A DNA stretch of 64,000 bases from JBFWWP01 sp050246115 (GCA_050246115.1 JBFWWP010000021.1:1-64000); one strand, 5' to 3'. Numbered from the stretch's first letter, positions 25,324 through 35,135 are shown. A program made the numbers and translations. Notes: generated by a model from the letters alone, not told the origin.

Positions 25324-26931
25324 ATGCGGTGGTTGGTCTTGGTCCTGGCGGGACTCGGTGCCGTGGCCCCGGCGCCCCCGAGCGTGGCGGAGACGCAGGA
25401 CCCGTGTGCCCGGGCGCTCCAGTTGCTCGCGGGGGGCATGTCTGAAGCCGCGATCGCGGAGCTGACCGGGATCGACGAGCGCGCTGCCCCGTGTACCCAG
25501 CCGCTGCTCCTCATGGCATACCTCGAAACCATGCGGTTCGAGCAGGGACTGGCGTTGATCGACCGAATCTTGGGTGCCGCCCGTGAGCGCGACCTCGATC
25601 CGGGGGTGGTCGAACCGATGGTCGAACTCCTGGCCCAGGCCGGGCAGATCCGTCGTGGGCTCGACCTCCTCGAGAAGATGCGCCAGCGCTCCGAGGCACC
25701 GAAGGCTTCAATCCTCGTGCTCGAAGCCCGTTTACGGTTCTCCGTCGGCGAGGTCGAAGAGACGATCGCGTGCTGTCGTACGCTGCTCGAGGCCGCGACG
25801 AGCACTGGGCCCGGCGAGCTACCGAGTGCCGTCGAGGCTTCCGTACGCTACTTGCTGGGCGCCTCGCTCGCGCGCGCGGGCCGTGCCGATTCGGCGCGCG
25901 CCGAACTCGAACGCGCCCTCGCATTGGACCCGGGCCGCGGCCCGGCGCGGCTGGAACTCGCACGCTGGCATCTTCGAGCTCGCGAGTACTCGCAGGCGGC
26001 GGCCGCGTTTCGTGAGCACCTGCGGAGGAGTCCTCGCGATGTGGGCGCCCTCCAGGGACTTTCACAGGCGCTCTTGCGTTCCGGTGAAGCGGACGAAGGC
26101 CGCCGAGCGCTTGCGCGCTTCGTTGCGGAGAATGAGGCCGCGGAAACGAAGAAGGACCTGCAACGCACGGTAGAGTCGAACCCCGGGAACCTGGTGGCGC
26201 TCGCCGACCTCGCCGAGTTTCTCGAGCAGCGTTGGGGTCAACCGCGCGCGGCCCTGCCGCTCATCGACCGCGCGCTCGGCCAGGTGCACGGGTCGACCGA
26301 GTCGCCGGCCCTGGCCGCTCGCTTGCGGTTTGCGCGTGCGCGAGTGCTGCGTGCGCTCGGCCGGCCGACCGAAGCGTTCGCAGAGTGCATGCGCGCCGTC
26401 GAACTCGCGCCCGACCTGGATGCGGCGCGAGTCGAGGCTGCGGAGATCGCGGCTCTTCGCGGAGACCCGCGTCGCGCACACGACATCCTCGCGCGGCTGC
26501 GCGTGGCGCGCACCGACGAGCGCGTGTTGCTCCTCCAAGCCGAGATCGTCGGGCGGTTGGGGCTCGGCTGGGAGTACTTGGAGCCGGTCGTGAAGCAGGC
26601 GGTTCAAGCCGGGCGCTCCCTCGAGGCGCTCATGGCCTGGGTGGACGCGGCCAGCGCGTTCGGGGAACAGCAGGTCGCGCGCCGGGAGCTCGACCGGTGG
26701 GTGACGGAGCGCCCGGGTGATCCGCGCCCCCTCATTGCGCGCGCGGCCCTCGCCCTGGCGGTCGAGGCCTGGGAGCCGAGCCGCGAGGACCTGACGCAAG
26801 CACTCGCGCACGACCCGTTCGATGCGGCCGCGCACGCGCTGCTCGCCACCTGGTCGCGACGCCAGGGACTGAGCGCAGAGGCCGAGGCCGCCGAGCGGCG
26901 GAGCCGAGACTTGCGGTATCTCTCCCCGTAA
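25324..26931 (+). CDS. Exported TPR-repeat protein
   Basis: A 535-residue protein that begins three bases after the CRTAC1-type gene's stop. The N-terminus (MRWLVLVLAGLGAVAPAPP) is a short signal peptide. The rest is tetratricopeptide repeats, clearest in RYLLGASLARAGRADSARAE followed by LERALALDPGRGPARLELARW, HLRAREYSQAAAAFREHLRR and ALLQGLSQALLRSGEADEGRR-type segments. It is a scaffold in the periplasm or at the outer membrane. Pairing of CRTAC1-type and TPR proteins in one operon suggests a shared complex. Confidence 0.85.
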   Translation: MRWLVLVLAGLGAVAPAPPSVAETQDPCARALQLLAGGMSEAAIAELTGIDERAAPCTQPLLLMAYLETMRFEQGLALIDRILGAARERDLDPGVVEPMVELLAQAGQIRRGLDLLEKMRQRSEAPKASILVLEARLRFSVGEVEETIACCRTLLEAATSTGPGELPSAVEASVRYLLGASLARAGRADSARAELERALALDPGRGPARLELARWHLRAREYSQAAAAFREHLRRSPRDVGALQGLSQALLRSGEADEGRRALARFVAENEAAETKKDLQRTVESNPGNLVALADLAEFLEQRWGQPRAALPLIDRALGQVHGSTESPALAARLRFARARVLRALGRPTEAFAECMRAVELAPDLDAARVEAAEIAALRGDPRRAHDILARLRVARTDERVLLLQAEIVGRLGLGWEYLEPVVKQAVQAGRSLEALMAWVDAASAFGEQQVARRELDRWVTERPGDPRPLIARAALALAVEAWEPSREDLTQALAHDPFDAAAHALLATWSRRQGLSAEAEAAERRSRDLRYLSP

Positions 26932-27035
26932 CGTCTTTCGGGCGCGGAGCAGGTCTCGTACCGTGGGAACTCGCAGCGCGGGGCGGTCGGTCGCGGCAAG
27001 AGACGAGTGCGAGCCTGCGGGTAGAGGGGGAGACG

Positions 27036-28967
27036 TTGGAGTCGCGCGAGATCTTGGTCGCCAACCTGGGAGCCCTCGCGCGTCACCCCCAAGTGCTCGC
27101 GGCCATCCGCGAGGCTCCGCCGTATGACGACGCCGCGATCACGCAAGCGAAGTCGGGCGATCCGGTTCTCAGCTTGGCGGGGGCGGACGGCATCGTTCGA
27201 CCCCTTCACTCGCGCTATGAACCCCGCGGCGAGGCCGCTCGACTTCTGCCGAAGGTGGACGATCCGTTGGCGACGTTCCTGTTCCTAGGGGCGGGCCTCG
27301 GATATGGGCCGCTGGAGTTCGCTTCACGATGGCCGCTGAGCCACGCACTCGTCTGGGTCGAGCCGGACGCGCGGTTGTTCCGTACCCTCCTGGGGCGGGT
27401 CGATGTCACGGCGGTGCTCGCCCGGCCGCAGACCTTCCTCGCCGTGGGCGGCGGGCGGGAAACCTTGTTCCGTTTGCTTCACGAACTCTCGCTGCTGCTC
27501 TTCGGCGCGGGGGTTCGCCTGATCGTCCACGCACCCAGTCAGCAGCTGGATCCGCAGCGGTACGAAGAGTACCGTGTGTCCATCAACGAGTTCTTCCGCC
27601 AAGGAGCAGTACGGATTCGGACTGCGTTCTATCTGTCGCGGCTCTCCCTCGAGAACCAGAGTCGAAATCTTCGCTACTACGTTGCGAGCCCGGGCATCGC
27701 GCCGCTCGCGGGGTTGTTGCAGGGCAGGCCCGCCGTCATCGTCGCTGCCGGACCTTCGCTGCGCCGGAACATCGAGCAACTCCGGGACGCCGTCGGGAAG
27801 GTGACGATCATTGCAGTCAGCACCGCGCTGCAACGGTTGTTGTCGCACGGCATCCGACCCGACTTGACCGTGCTGATCGACTACCACGATGTGTCGCGGC
27901 GCTACTTCGAAGGACTCACGCCCGATCAAGCACCACCCATGGTCGTGGAGACCAAGGCCACTCCGGCCGGAGTCAGCGGTTACTGCGGCCCGCACTTGTT
28001 CTGCAACGACCTCTTCTTCAACACCCTGTTCGAAGGCCTGTTCGGGGACAAGGGAACTCTGCCCGCGTCGTCCACGGTCGCACACGCTGCGTTTCACGTC
28101 GCCCGCTTCATGGAAGCGGACCCCATCGTCTTCGTCGGGCAAGACCTCGCCTACTCGGGTGGCTTCATGCATGTCCCGGGCACGGCCATTCAGACGCAGG
28201 TCTTCCCGCAGACCCACCGCTTCTACTCCATGGAGACGCGGGAGCTCGAGTACTACCTCACGAACCGTCCGACCTTCACGAAGGTGCCGGGCATTCCGAG
28301 CGGTGAGGTGCCCACCTGCGACGTGTTCCTGACCTATCTCAAGGAGTTCGAGCTGCTCTTTGCCGATCACCCGGGGACGGTGATCGACGCCACCGAAGGT
28401 GGCGCGCGCATGGCCGGTACGAAGGTCGAACCACTTCGGGAGGTCCTGTCGCGTTATCGCGATGCCAACCGTCCCGATGTGGCTCGACTCATCGCGGACG
28501 CGGCGGCGCGATTCGATGCCGGCGAGTTGCGGACTCGAGCCCGGGAGCGGCTGACGGCATGCGCCGCAGATCTCGACCTCCTGCGCGGCATTTACCAAGG
28601 GATGGAGGCCAAGCTCGCCGAGGTCATCGAGCTGAACGAGCGTGGTCACGCTGCCGACGCCTTGGCGCGAGAGATCCAGCGACTGCACCGGGAGTCACAG
28701 CAGTACGATCGGCTCTATCTGGTGCTGAGCCAACTCGCGCAGAGCGATGTGTGGGAACGAACCCGGCAGGACCGGTTGCTCGCCGCGAACGAGGCGGAAG
28801 GCGTGGAGCGCCAACTCCAACAATCCCGTCGGGACCACGCGTTCATCAAGGGCCTCGTGCGGGCGTCGGAGTACCTTGCGAACTGCCTCGTCACCGCCGG
28901 TCAATGGCTCGACTCCGTGCCGGGCCTGGAGCCCACGGTCGAGCAGGCAACCGGGGGCGGTTCGTGA
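27036..28967 (+). CDS. DUF115 / MptE-like protein (Maf-type glycosylation family)
   Basis: The TTG start at 27036 follows GAGGGGGAG. This soluble protein of 643 residues has a Rossmann-like region at ~50-110 (LATFLFLGAGLGYGPLEFA) and the DUF115 core at ~230-400 (GRPAVIVAAGPSLRRNIEQL, VIAVSTALQRLL-type strand, FVGQDLAYSGG). A Glu/Arg-rich helical C-terminus follows. The family includes archaeal 6-hydroxymethylpterin pyrophosphokinases and the Maf proteins that glycosylate flagellin. Flagellar genes are not seen here, so modification of another surface protein is possible. Transcribed alone after a ~100-base spacer. Confidence 0.85.
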   Translation: MESREILVANLGALARHPQVLAAIREAPPYDDAAITQAKSGDPVLSLAGADGIVRPLHSRYEPRGEAARLLPKVDDPLATFLFLGAGLGYGPLEFASRWPLSHALVWVEPDARLFRTLLGRVDVTAVLARPQTFLAVGGGRETLFRLLHELSLLLFGAGVRLIVHAPSQQLDPQRYEEYRVSINEFFRQGAVRIRTAFYLSRLSLENQSRNLRYYVASPGIAPLAGLLQGRPAVIVAAGPSLRRNIEQLRDAVGKVTIIAVSTALQRLLSHGIRPDLTVLIDYHDVSRRYFEGLTPDQAPPMVVETKATPAGVSGYCGPHLFCNDLFFNTLFEGLFGDKGTLPASSTVAHAAFHVARFMEADPIVFVGQDLAYSGGFMHVPGTAIQTQVFPQTHRFYSMETRELEYYLTNRPTFTKVPGIPSGEVPTCDVFLTYLKEFELLFADHPGTVIDATEGGARMAGTKVEPLREVLSRYRDANRPDVARLIADAAARFDAGELRTRARERLTACAADLDLLRGIYQGMEAKLAEVIELNERGHAADALAREIQRLHRESQQYDRLYLVLSQLAQSDVWERTRQDRLLAANEAEGVERQLQQSRRDHAFIKGLVRASEYLANCLVTAGQWLDSVPGLEPTVEQATGGGS

Positions 28968-29089
28968 TGGCCGTTGCAACGGCGTCAAACGACTCCGTTG
29001 CAAGCGAGGCGTCGCGGTACCCCCGAACTGGGGGTCAGGGGGACGGGCCGCTGGGGGGGCAGCCCCCTCGAAGGGCGGACGCCCCAGTT

Positions 29090-29155
29090 GTCGCTCGAGT
29101 GAATCGATGTCGCTCGAGGTACAAGGTGTCGCTCGAGGTCCAGATGTCGCTCGAG
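29090..29155. repeat. Four spaced copies of GTCGCTCGAG
   Basis: Exact copies of the 10-mer at 29090-29099, 29109-29118, 29128-29137 and 29146-29155, a centre-to-centre period of 19, 19 and 18. The intervening 8-9 bases differ. Each contains the palindrome CTCGAG. Confidence 0.85.
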
Positions 29156-29611
29156 AGATGCGGTGACGACGACTTCGGGAACCGTGGAAAGGTCCCCCTC
29201 CGCTTCCGGTCCTCCCAGCCCCGGCCATAGGGGGTCCCGCAAGTGGAGGAGTCGTCCCTTGGGGGGAAAGGGCGCCAGGGTACTGCTCCCCTTGGCCGGG
29301 GCGAGAGCCGTACCCCTCGCGAGCAGCGAACACCGTTCACGAACCTCCAGGGAGGTGTGGCAGCGGTCGAGGGCTCGACTGGCGGGCTGTCGGGAAAGTA
29401 ACTCTTGCGACGGGCTCGGTCAATGACGTGCACGCTGCGAAAAGGGAGCGACGCCGAGCGAGGGTTCCCCCTGGCGCACTTCGTCCCTGGGCATCGACGT
29501 CGCGGCGCTGCGCGAGCGTGTGGCAGTGAGCCGTAGCGCCCGTTCGAGAGACCGTGGACCGCGAGTCGTTGCCATTTGCCCTCATGCTTCATTGGCCCCG
29601 CTGCGCAACGA

Positions 29612-29645
29612 GGGCGGCGTTCGCTTTCGTCGGGCAACGCCGCCC
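29612..29645 (-). terminator. Terminator-like hairpin after the porin-like gene
   Basis: GGGCGGCGTT (29612-29621) pairs perfectly with AACGCCGCCC (29636-29645). It lies about 20 bases beyond the stop of the leftward porin-like gene. No strong T-run follows on that strand. Confidence 0.55.
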
Positions 29646-29667
29646 CTGTCGCAGCGCTGGCGCTGAC

Positions 29668-30936
29668 TCAGAAGTCGATGTTCACGTCGAAGCGTAGGTT
29701 CCACTGGCCGGACTCGCTGTTGGTCCGGAGGGTGGTACCGCGGTGTTCTCGGTGAACGACCGAGGTCCACAGGTGAAGCGTGACGTGTTTCACGGCGCGG
29801 TACTGCGCACCGAAGACGTGACCCCGAAAGTTCGTGGCGAGGAGGAAGTCGTCGTGGACGAATGCTGAGAAGACGGACTCCTGCTCGATCACCTGCCACT
29901 GGTAGTAGGCTTTCCAGTCTCCCGGCTCCGCCGTCGAGCCGACCGCGCACCCGAGTGCCCAGCCGAGCTTTCGATCCCCGGCCCGCGTGTTGGCGATGAG
30001 TTCGCCGGCCCACGTCACTGGTGTCGCGGCGATCGGGGTCGACGCCGAGGCAACGACATTCAGGATTCCAAACCGCGAGGCGTACTCATCGGCGTCGCCG
30101 TCCGCGTCGACGTCGATCGTGCCGTTACCCTGATTGTCCGCGAGGATCGCGGTCGAACCGTCGGGATCCACGGAGCTGTAGTGGTAGTAGCCAACCGCTG
30201 CAGTGGCGGTCGCTCCGTCGCACGGTTTCGCGGTCAGTGCCAGCTGCGCGACGGAGATGGACGCGTCCGACGCACCGGATTGTTCGAGGAGGACGTACTG
30301 CCCAATCGTGCAGTCCAGCCGGTTGAGTAGTCCAGCACCCTTCCAGGTGTAGCCGCCGGCCGCGCCTTCCGGCTGGATGTCCGCGTCCCACACCAACTCG
30401 CCGTAGACCGGGTTCGTCTTGAAGGCGTGGCCGAACTTACCGGCGGTGATCCAAGTGCCGGAGAGACATTCTGGAGTGTAGCGAGCGAAGGCCCGATCCA
30501 GACTGATCTCGAGGCTGTCGAATCCATCGCCTAGGGTAACGTGGGGCGAGTTGGGATCACCGCTGCTGCCGGTGATCAGCCGCGCACCGAGTTGGAGGTC
30601 CGGCAAGAGTTGGTAGTTGCCGCCGATTCGGAACCGGAGTCGTTCGCGATGTCGATCTCGTTCGCCGTCCCGCTTGACGCTTGACTCGTGACGCAGACGG
30701 AGATCGCCGAAGAAGTGCAGCAGATCGAGCTGTTTGAGCCAGGGCCACTCGGATTGCTTCGACTCGCGCGCGGCCAAGTACTCCTCGACCGCTTTGGCGA
30801 CGACCTCTGGGTCCAGGGCCGGCCCCTCCTCGCCGAACGCATGGCCCGGGTGACCGAGCGCAGCCACGACGATTCCTACGATTACGATCGAAGTCAAGAA
30901 GGTGCCGGCAAGCGTGCGAGGGGCGCCGAGGGCCAC
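29668..30936 (-). CDS. Putative outer-membrane porin
   Basis: The GTG start at 30936 has GGGAGG six bases upstream; the product has 422 residues. A signal peptide (FLTSIVIVGIVVAALGHPGHAFG) is followed by a short helical segment (DPEVVAKAVEEYLAARESK). The remainder is a beta-barrel-like sequence of alternating amphipathic strands (RERLRFRIGGNYQLLPDLQL, WITAGKFGHAFKTNPVYGEL, WKAYYQWQVIEQESVFSAF) ending in NLRFDVNIDF, whose last residue is Phe, typical for barrel insertion. It resembles the family annotated as putative porin. An Asp-rich loop (DVDADGDADEYASRFG) may bind calcium. It is encoded downstream of the transglutaminase-like gene but 190 bases away, so it probably has its own promoter. 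Confidence 0.8.
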   Translation of the reverse strand: MALGAPRTLAGTFLTSIVIVGIVVAALGHPGHAFGEEGPALDPEVVAKAVEEYLAARESKQSEWPWLKQLDLLHFFGDLRLRHESSVKRDGERDRHRERLRFRIGGNYQLLPDLQLGARLITGSSGDPNSPHVTLGDGFDSLEISLDRAFARYTPECLSGTWITAGKFGHAFKTNPVYGELVWDADIQPEGAAGGYTWKGAGLLNRLDCTIGQYVLLEQSGASDASISVAQLALTAKPCDGATATAAVGYYHYSSVDPDGSTAILADNQGNGTIDVDADGDADEYASRFGILNVVASASTPIAATPVTWAGELIANTRAGDRKLGWALGCAVGSTAEPGDWKAYYQWQVIEQESVFSAFVHDDFLLATNFRGHVFGAQYRAVKHVTLHLWTSVVHREHRGTTLRTNSESGQWNLRFDVNIDF

Positions 30937-31029
30937 GTGCGACCTCCCGGGAAACGACGCACCCCTGAAGCGGAGGGACCACGGTCGCCCCATTTCGCAC
31001 TGGCTTGCCGACTCGGTTGCATCGAGTGG

Positions 31030-31064
31030 GTCGGCGTCGGAGTTGAACTCCCTCCGACGCCGAC
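31030..31064 (-). terminator. Hairpin between the transglutaminase-like and porin-like genes
   Basis: A perfect 13-bp inverted repeat, GTCGGCGTCGGAG (31030-31042) with CTCCGACGCCGAC (31052-31064), about 65 bases after the transglutaminase-like stop. No T-run follows, so termination is an inference. Confidence 0.5.
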
Positions 31065-31127
31065 GCAGAGCAGAGGTTCTTTCGCTCGTTCGAACTCGTT
31101 GGGAGTCTCGGCGGATGGCCCGGCGCA

Positions 31128-32306
31128 TCATCGCGCCACCTTGGGCAGATGCGACGGAGCATCCTTTCCGAGGATGTCGAACTGGATCTTCCGGGAGATC
31201 TGTGCCGGCAGATCGCCTTCGGGAAGGAGGCGAATGGGGCGGTCGTCCACTTCCGCGTAGCCAATGCTCATGTGGTTGACGGGCTGCGGGTTGGCCGCGT
31301 GCGGCAGACGAAACTCGCGTCCTTGATTGAGCCAGAGTCGGTGAGCGGTGAGACCACTGAACCACACGGTCGGTCCCAGGCCCTCGGGCGCATCGGCCTC
31401 CACGATATCGGCCGGGGTCCAGCCGTTGCCGGGTGCGAAGTACTCGACCCAGCAGCGATAGCCTGGATCGACGAGCTTGCCGTCGTTCTTCGGGAGGAGC
31501 CGGTACCCCATCTGCAGGCGCGCAGGAACGCCCGCGGACCGGGCCAGCGCGATGAAGAGCGAGTGCAGGTCCGTACAACAGCCGCCGCCGTTGGTGAGAC
31601 AGTCTTCGGCGTCGCCGATCCCGCACTGCGGCTTCGTCTTGTCCTTCGAATAGTGGTCCGCGATCTCGGCGACCTTGGCGAGCAGGAGCTGAGCCCGGCG
31701 CGTCGAGTTCGTTTCACTACCACAGACTTCGGCGGCCAGCTGACGGATCTCGCGGGTGACTTCCATGTGCGGCGAGTCCTCGCGCAGTTCCTCGGCAAAG
31801 AGCGTACGCTGGGCGGGGTCCAGCGCTCCGGCCTGACCGTTGGCGAGGCGGACGCTGACGCTACGTCGTCGGAGCACGAAGTCCACCACGACGTCGAGAG
31901 ACGTTGCCTTGGGTGCGACGGCTTGCACATAGAGAAAGCGGTTGCCGTCGCGCGGCTCTTTGACGATGGCCCACTCCCCGGGAGCCGAAGCGACGGCCAG
32001 GTCCAAGACCACTTGGTTCGGGTCGTCGTCTGGAATGGACACCCAGCAGGCGACTCGCTTGGCAGCGGCGTCGAAGGGCCCCACAGTAACCGTTTGCCGA
32101 ACTCGATAGGTGATTTCCTCGCTCGCGGTGACTTCCGCGCAGGGTGCGTTGGGCGCTGCGAGCGCCAAGACCGCTGCGAAGACGGTGGTCCCCAGAACGT
32201 GGGGGAGCCGCCGACATCGGCGTCGGGTGGGCTCGGTCAGCTCGCCACGCTCGGGCGGCGTGAGCGAGGCGATGGGTGCAAGGGCTGTCGCCGGGATGGG
32301 ACGCAT
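31128..32306 (-). CDS. Exported transglutaminase-fold protein lacking the usual catalytic His
   Basis: The ATG at 32306 follows AGAGG by nine bases; the product has 392 residues. A basic N-region and the helix VLGTTVFAAVLALAAPNAPC form the signal. The transglutaminase core is clear: GGGCCTDLHSLFIALARSAG with the nucleophile position Cys244, then GYRCWVEYFAPGNGWTPADI. At the position where the family has His (H-x-W-V-E) this protein has Arg284, while the following Asp is kept. It may therefore be a non-catalytic or altered member, or a neighbouring residue may substitute. The upstream half is beta-rich (EITYRVRQTVTVGPFDAAAK), as in transglutaminase-like proteins with an N-terminal beta domain. 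Periplasmic location is expected. Confidence 0.82.
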   Translation of the reverse strand: MRPIPATALAPIASLTPPERGELTEPTRRRCRRLPHVLGTTVFAAVLALAAPNAPCAEVTASEEITYRVRQTVTVGPFDAAAKRVACWVSIPDDDPNQVVLDLAVASAPGEWAIVKEPRDGNRFLYVQAVAPKATSLDVVVDFVLRRRSVSVRLANGQAGALDPAQRTLFAEELREDSPHMEVTREIRQLAAEVCGSETNSTRRAQLLLAKVAEIADHYSKDKTKPQCGIGDAEDCLTNGGGCCTDLHSLFIALARSAGVPARLQMGYRLLPKNDGKLVDPGYRCWVEYFAPGNGWTPADIVEADAPEGLGPTVWFSGLTAHRLWLNQGREFRLPHAANPQPVNHMSIGYAEVDDRPIRLLPEGDLPAQISRKIQFDILGKDAPSHLPKVAR

Positions 32307-32939
32307 GATGGAGTGCCTCTCTTGCCGAAGCTGCGCAGGCTGTGCGCAGACGTGTGAAACGAGTTGTCGTCGTGCGTGGTTGCGGCAACGCACACTCGCC
32401 GAGCGGAGTGCGGGCGTTCAGGCCCTTGGCCCGGACGATTCACGAGCCGTCGACGGAGAACGCGGTGGTGACCGTTTGCACGGCGCGTGCCAGCTGTGGT
32501 GTCGATGGGGCGCGAGAGCGGGTGGCGCGAGCGGCGGCGAAGGCTCCTGCGGGCGGCGATACGACGGCTCGAGAACACGACTTGGAGCGGCCGACGATCG
32601 CTTCCTGGGACCTGTGTCGGGGGTCGCCCTTTCGCGAGCGTACGCCGAGCATTGGGGGCTGTCGTGCGGTGGCCCCGGTTGCTTCGTAGGGAGCGGCGCA
32701 TACGGGCTCGTACGCGCGCGCATAATCCCTACGACCGGCGCGGAACGGTGATTCGGGAATCTGCGATCGTGATAGGATCGCCTCGCGAAGGGCACGCAGG
32801 GTTCCACGGACGACCCCAACGGAGAGGGCGAGTCGCCATGTTTGTCGATGGCCAGCGGGCGATCGCTCGACGGCGCCGAGCTGGCGGCTCGAGCCTCGTC
32901 GTAGCGGATCCGCCGACGCAACCCGGAGTTCGATGATCG
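32307..32939. other. Divergent intergenic region upstream of the two-component operon
   Basis: About 630 bases between the leftward transglutaminase-like gene and the rightward sensor kinase. It should hold both promoters. I see no convincing gene; the longest frame is strongly Arg-rich. I found no sequence close to the sigma-54 GG-N10-GC core with good context. Confidence 0.5.
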
Positions 32940-35135
32940 ATGTCGAAGGAGGTCGTCATCGGCGGCACGACGGCGAGTGTCGTTCCGGCCAGCAAGCGTT
33001 CATCCCGCGGATACAGGCTGTGGGTGCTCGTGGGCGTACTGGCGGCGATCCAAGTTGGCCACGCGCTCTTCCTCTGGGAGAACTCGCGGGTGCAGCGTCG
33101 CGATGAACTCCTCGCCGAGATGACGCGGCTGCACGATGAAGTTGGCGCCAACCTCCGCCTTCTCTACGAAAGCGGTCGGCAGCACGCACGGAACCTGGCG
33201 CGTCAACCCATCGTCCGGGAGTTCCTGCGGGAGGTCCAACTCGCGACGACCGAGTCCCGTTCTGAACTCGAGTCCGCGTGCCTGACCTATCTGCTCAGCT
33301 TCGAGTCGTTGGACCGAATCACCGTGGCGGATTCTCAGGGTCACGAACTCATGCGTGTCGAGCGGATGGGGGGCGGTGTGGGCGTGCTTCCCCAGGCACG
33401 TCTGGCCGCCGTCGGGTGGTTGGCGGCACCGTCAGTGAGAAACGCAATCGACACCCAGGGTGTACTCGGTTCGCCCCTCGAGTACGAGGACGAGCGCGTC
33501 GAGGTCCGAGACGCAGATCGAGAGGTGCTCTATTACGGTGCCGCAGTTCCCGGTTCGATGGGCTATGTGGTCGTGACCGTTTATGCGTCGCCGCTGCTAT
33601 CGGCGGTGCGGGCGCTCGCTCCGCTCGAGGGAAGCTTCTCCGTTCTGCACGACGAGGTCGGACCGCGGGCTCTCGGCAGAGCTGTGGCATCGGCCGATGG
33701 AGCGGACCGCGCCCGAGCCCTCGAGCCGCGGCTCGCCGGTGCGGTGGCCGCGGTCATCGACGCAGACTGGGGTCACGCGGCGCACGGTGAAGTTCCCGGA
33801 GGGCATGGGTGGAGGGCTCGCATCAGCGAGACCCCGCGGGTCGATCTCGTAACGGTCTTGCCGGAGGCGAGTCTGTCGGCCCGGGTGGCCACGTGGACGC
33901 GGGGAGGCCGTGCGGCGCTCGTTTCGTTGCTGGTCACGCTGACCTTGATCGGCGGGGTCTTTGCGCTGACTCTCGGTCTGCGTCGACGGGCTTGGCTCCG
34001 GGAGGAGAGCGAGCGGCGGGCGGAGGCTTCTCTCCGCGAGGCTCAGCGCCAGCGTCAGCTCCTCGAGTACTCGGTGGATGTCGTGATCCTCGCCGATCCC
34101 GTGTCGCTCGAGTTGCACGCGGAGAACGACCAGGCGGGCCGCTTCTTCGGGCTGTCTCCAAACCTTGGTCGACCGCTTCCACAACGCCTGGGGGACCTGT
34201 TCCCGGCGGGTATCCCGGAGGCTGTGAACGGTGTCGTCGAGGCCGCGCGCGCGCACGCGGGCGAAGCGGCTTCGACCGGACCATTCCCCTGTGTTGCCGG
34301 CGGTCGGGGGGAGATGACCCTCGATGCGCGAGCCGTCGTCCTAACCCTTCCGGAAGGACCCACGCTGTTGATCGCGCTACGGGATCGTACCCTCGAGCAT
34401 CGAGCCCTACAGCGGTTGTGGATCGACGAGCGACTCTCCGCCCTAGGCCTCATTGCCGCCGGCTTTGCGCACGAGGTGAACAATCCACTCGCAGGTATCG
34501 GGAACTACTTGTCCCTCCTCGAGCGCGACCAACTCGACCCCGCCGTGCGAACGCGCTATCTGGGTTTGGTCGCCGACGGCTTTGGCCAGATTCGAGATCT
34601 GGTCCGCGATCTACTGGCTTATGGTCGTTCCGGAGCCAGTCTCCAGTGGGTCGACGTCCGCGCGGTCGTCGAGCGGTCGGTGCGGCTGGTTCAGATGAGT
34701 CCTCGCTTCGAGGGGATCGAGGTGCGACGTCAGGGATTCGACGACCCCGTTGGCGTTCGCGGCGACCCGGGGCGACTCGGCCAGGTGTTCTTCAATCTGC
34801 TGATCAATGCTGCCGCGGCCATCGACGGTCCCGGCGTGATCCAGCTGAGTTGCGTACGGGATCCGAGCGAACTCGGGCCGACCGGCTGGCAGATTCACGT
34901 CGATGATAGCGGCCCAGGTCTCGACGAGCAGACCCTGGGAAGACTGTTCGATCCGTTCTTCACGACGACGCACGGGAGCGGGCTCGGACTGTTCATCGCT
35001 CATGGCATCGTCAAGGAAATGGGCGGGGAGCTACGCGCGGAGAGTCGGGCGGAGGGTGGGGCGCGATTCACGCTGTTCTTGCCGCACGCGTCTCCTGAAC
35101 TCGCACAGGCGCGGGGTGAGGAGGGCCGAGCATGA
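32940..35135 (+). CDS. Membrane sensor histidine kinase (NtrB/AtoS-like)
   Basis: A 731-residue inner-membrane sensor kinase. TM1 is at ~26-46 (LWVLVGVLAAIQVGHALFLW), a ~275-residue periplasmic sensor domain follows, and TM2 is near 325-348 (AALVSLLVTLTLIGGVFALT). A short coiled coil and a PAS-like region (QLLEYSVDVVILADPVSLEL) come next. The kinase core has the phospho-acceptor His511 in AAGFAHEVNNPLAGIGNY, an N box QVFFNLLINAAAAI, and DDSGPGLDE and GSGLGLFIAHGIV as G boxes. This HEVNNPL type pairs with sigma-54 regulators, and the next gene is one. The stop overlaps the regulator's start as ATGA, so production is coupled. Confidence 0.93.
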   Translation: MSKEVVIGGTTASVVPASKRSSRGYRLWVLVGVLAAIQVGHALFLWENSRVQRRDELLAEMTRLHDEVGANLRLLYESGRQHARNLARQPIVREFLREVQLATTESRSELESACLTYLLSFESLDRITVADSQGHELMRVERMGGGVGVLPQARLAAVGWLAAPSVRNAIDTQGVLGSPLEYEDERVEVRDADREVLYYGAAVPGSMGYVVVTVYASPLLSAVRALAPLEGSFSVLHDEVGPRALGRAVASADGADRARALEPRLAGAVAAVIDADWGHAAHGEVPGGHGWRARISETPRVDLVTVLPEASLSARVATWTRGGRAALVSLLVTLTLIGGVFALTLGLRRRAWLREESERRAEASLREAQRQRQLLEYSVDVVILADPVSLELHAENDQAGRFFGLSPNLGRPLPQRLGDLFPAGIPEAVNGVVEAARAHAGEAASTGPFPCVAGGRGEMTLDARAVVLTLPEGPTLLIALRDRTLEHRALQRLWIDERLSALGLIAAGFAHEVNNPLAGIGNYLSLLERDQLDPAVRTRYLGLVADGFGQIRDLVRDLLAYGRSGASLQWVDVRAVVERSVRLVQMSPRFEGIEVRRQGFDDPVGVRGDPGRLGQVFFNLLINAAAAIDGPGVIQLSCVRDPSELGPTGWQIHVDDSGPGLDEQTLGRLFDPFFTTTHGSGLGLFIAHGIVKEMGGELRAESRAEGGARFTLFLPHASPELAQARGEEGRA

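Larger units (their letters stand above)
28968..29667. other. Long convergent intergenic region with short direct repeats and hairpins
   Basis: About 700 bases between the DUF115 and porin-like genes. It contains four spaced copies of GTCGCTCGAG (listed separately), a GGGGGGC-AG-CCCCC hairpin near 29055, and a terminator-like stem at 29612-29645. Open frames here are Arg/Pro-rich with no Shine-Dalgarno or family signature. Confidence 0.55.

Noticed and set aside
29270..29420. Structured-looking sequence upstream of the porin terminator, considered as a riboswitch
   Set aside because: I could not match it to any riboswitch consensus, and it lies in a convergent intergenic region where no gene would be controlled.
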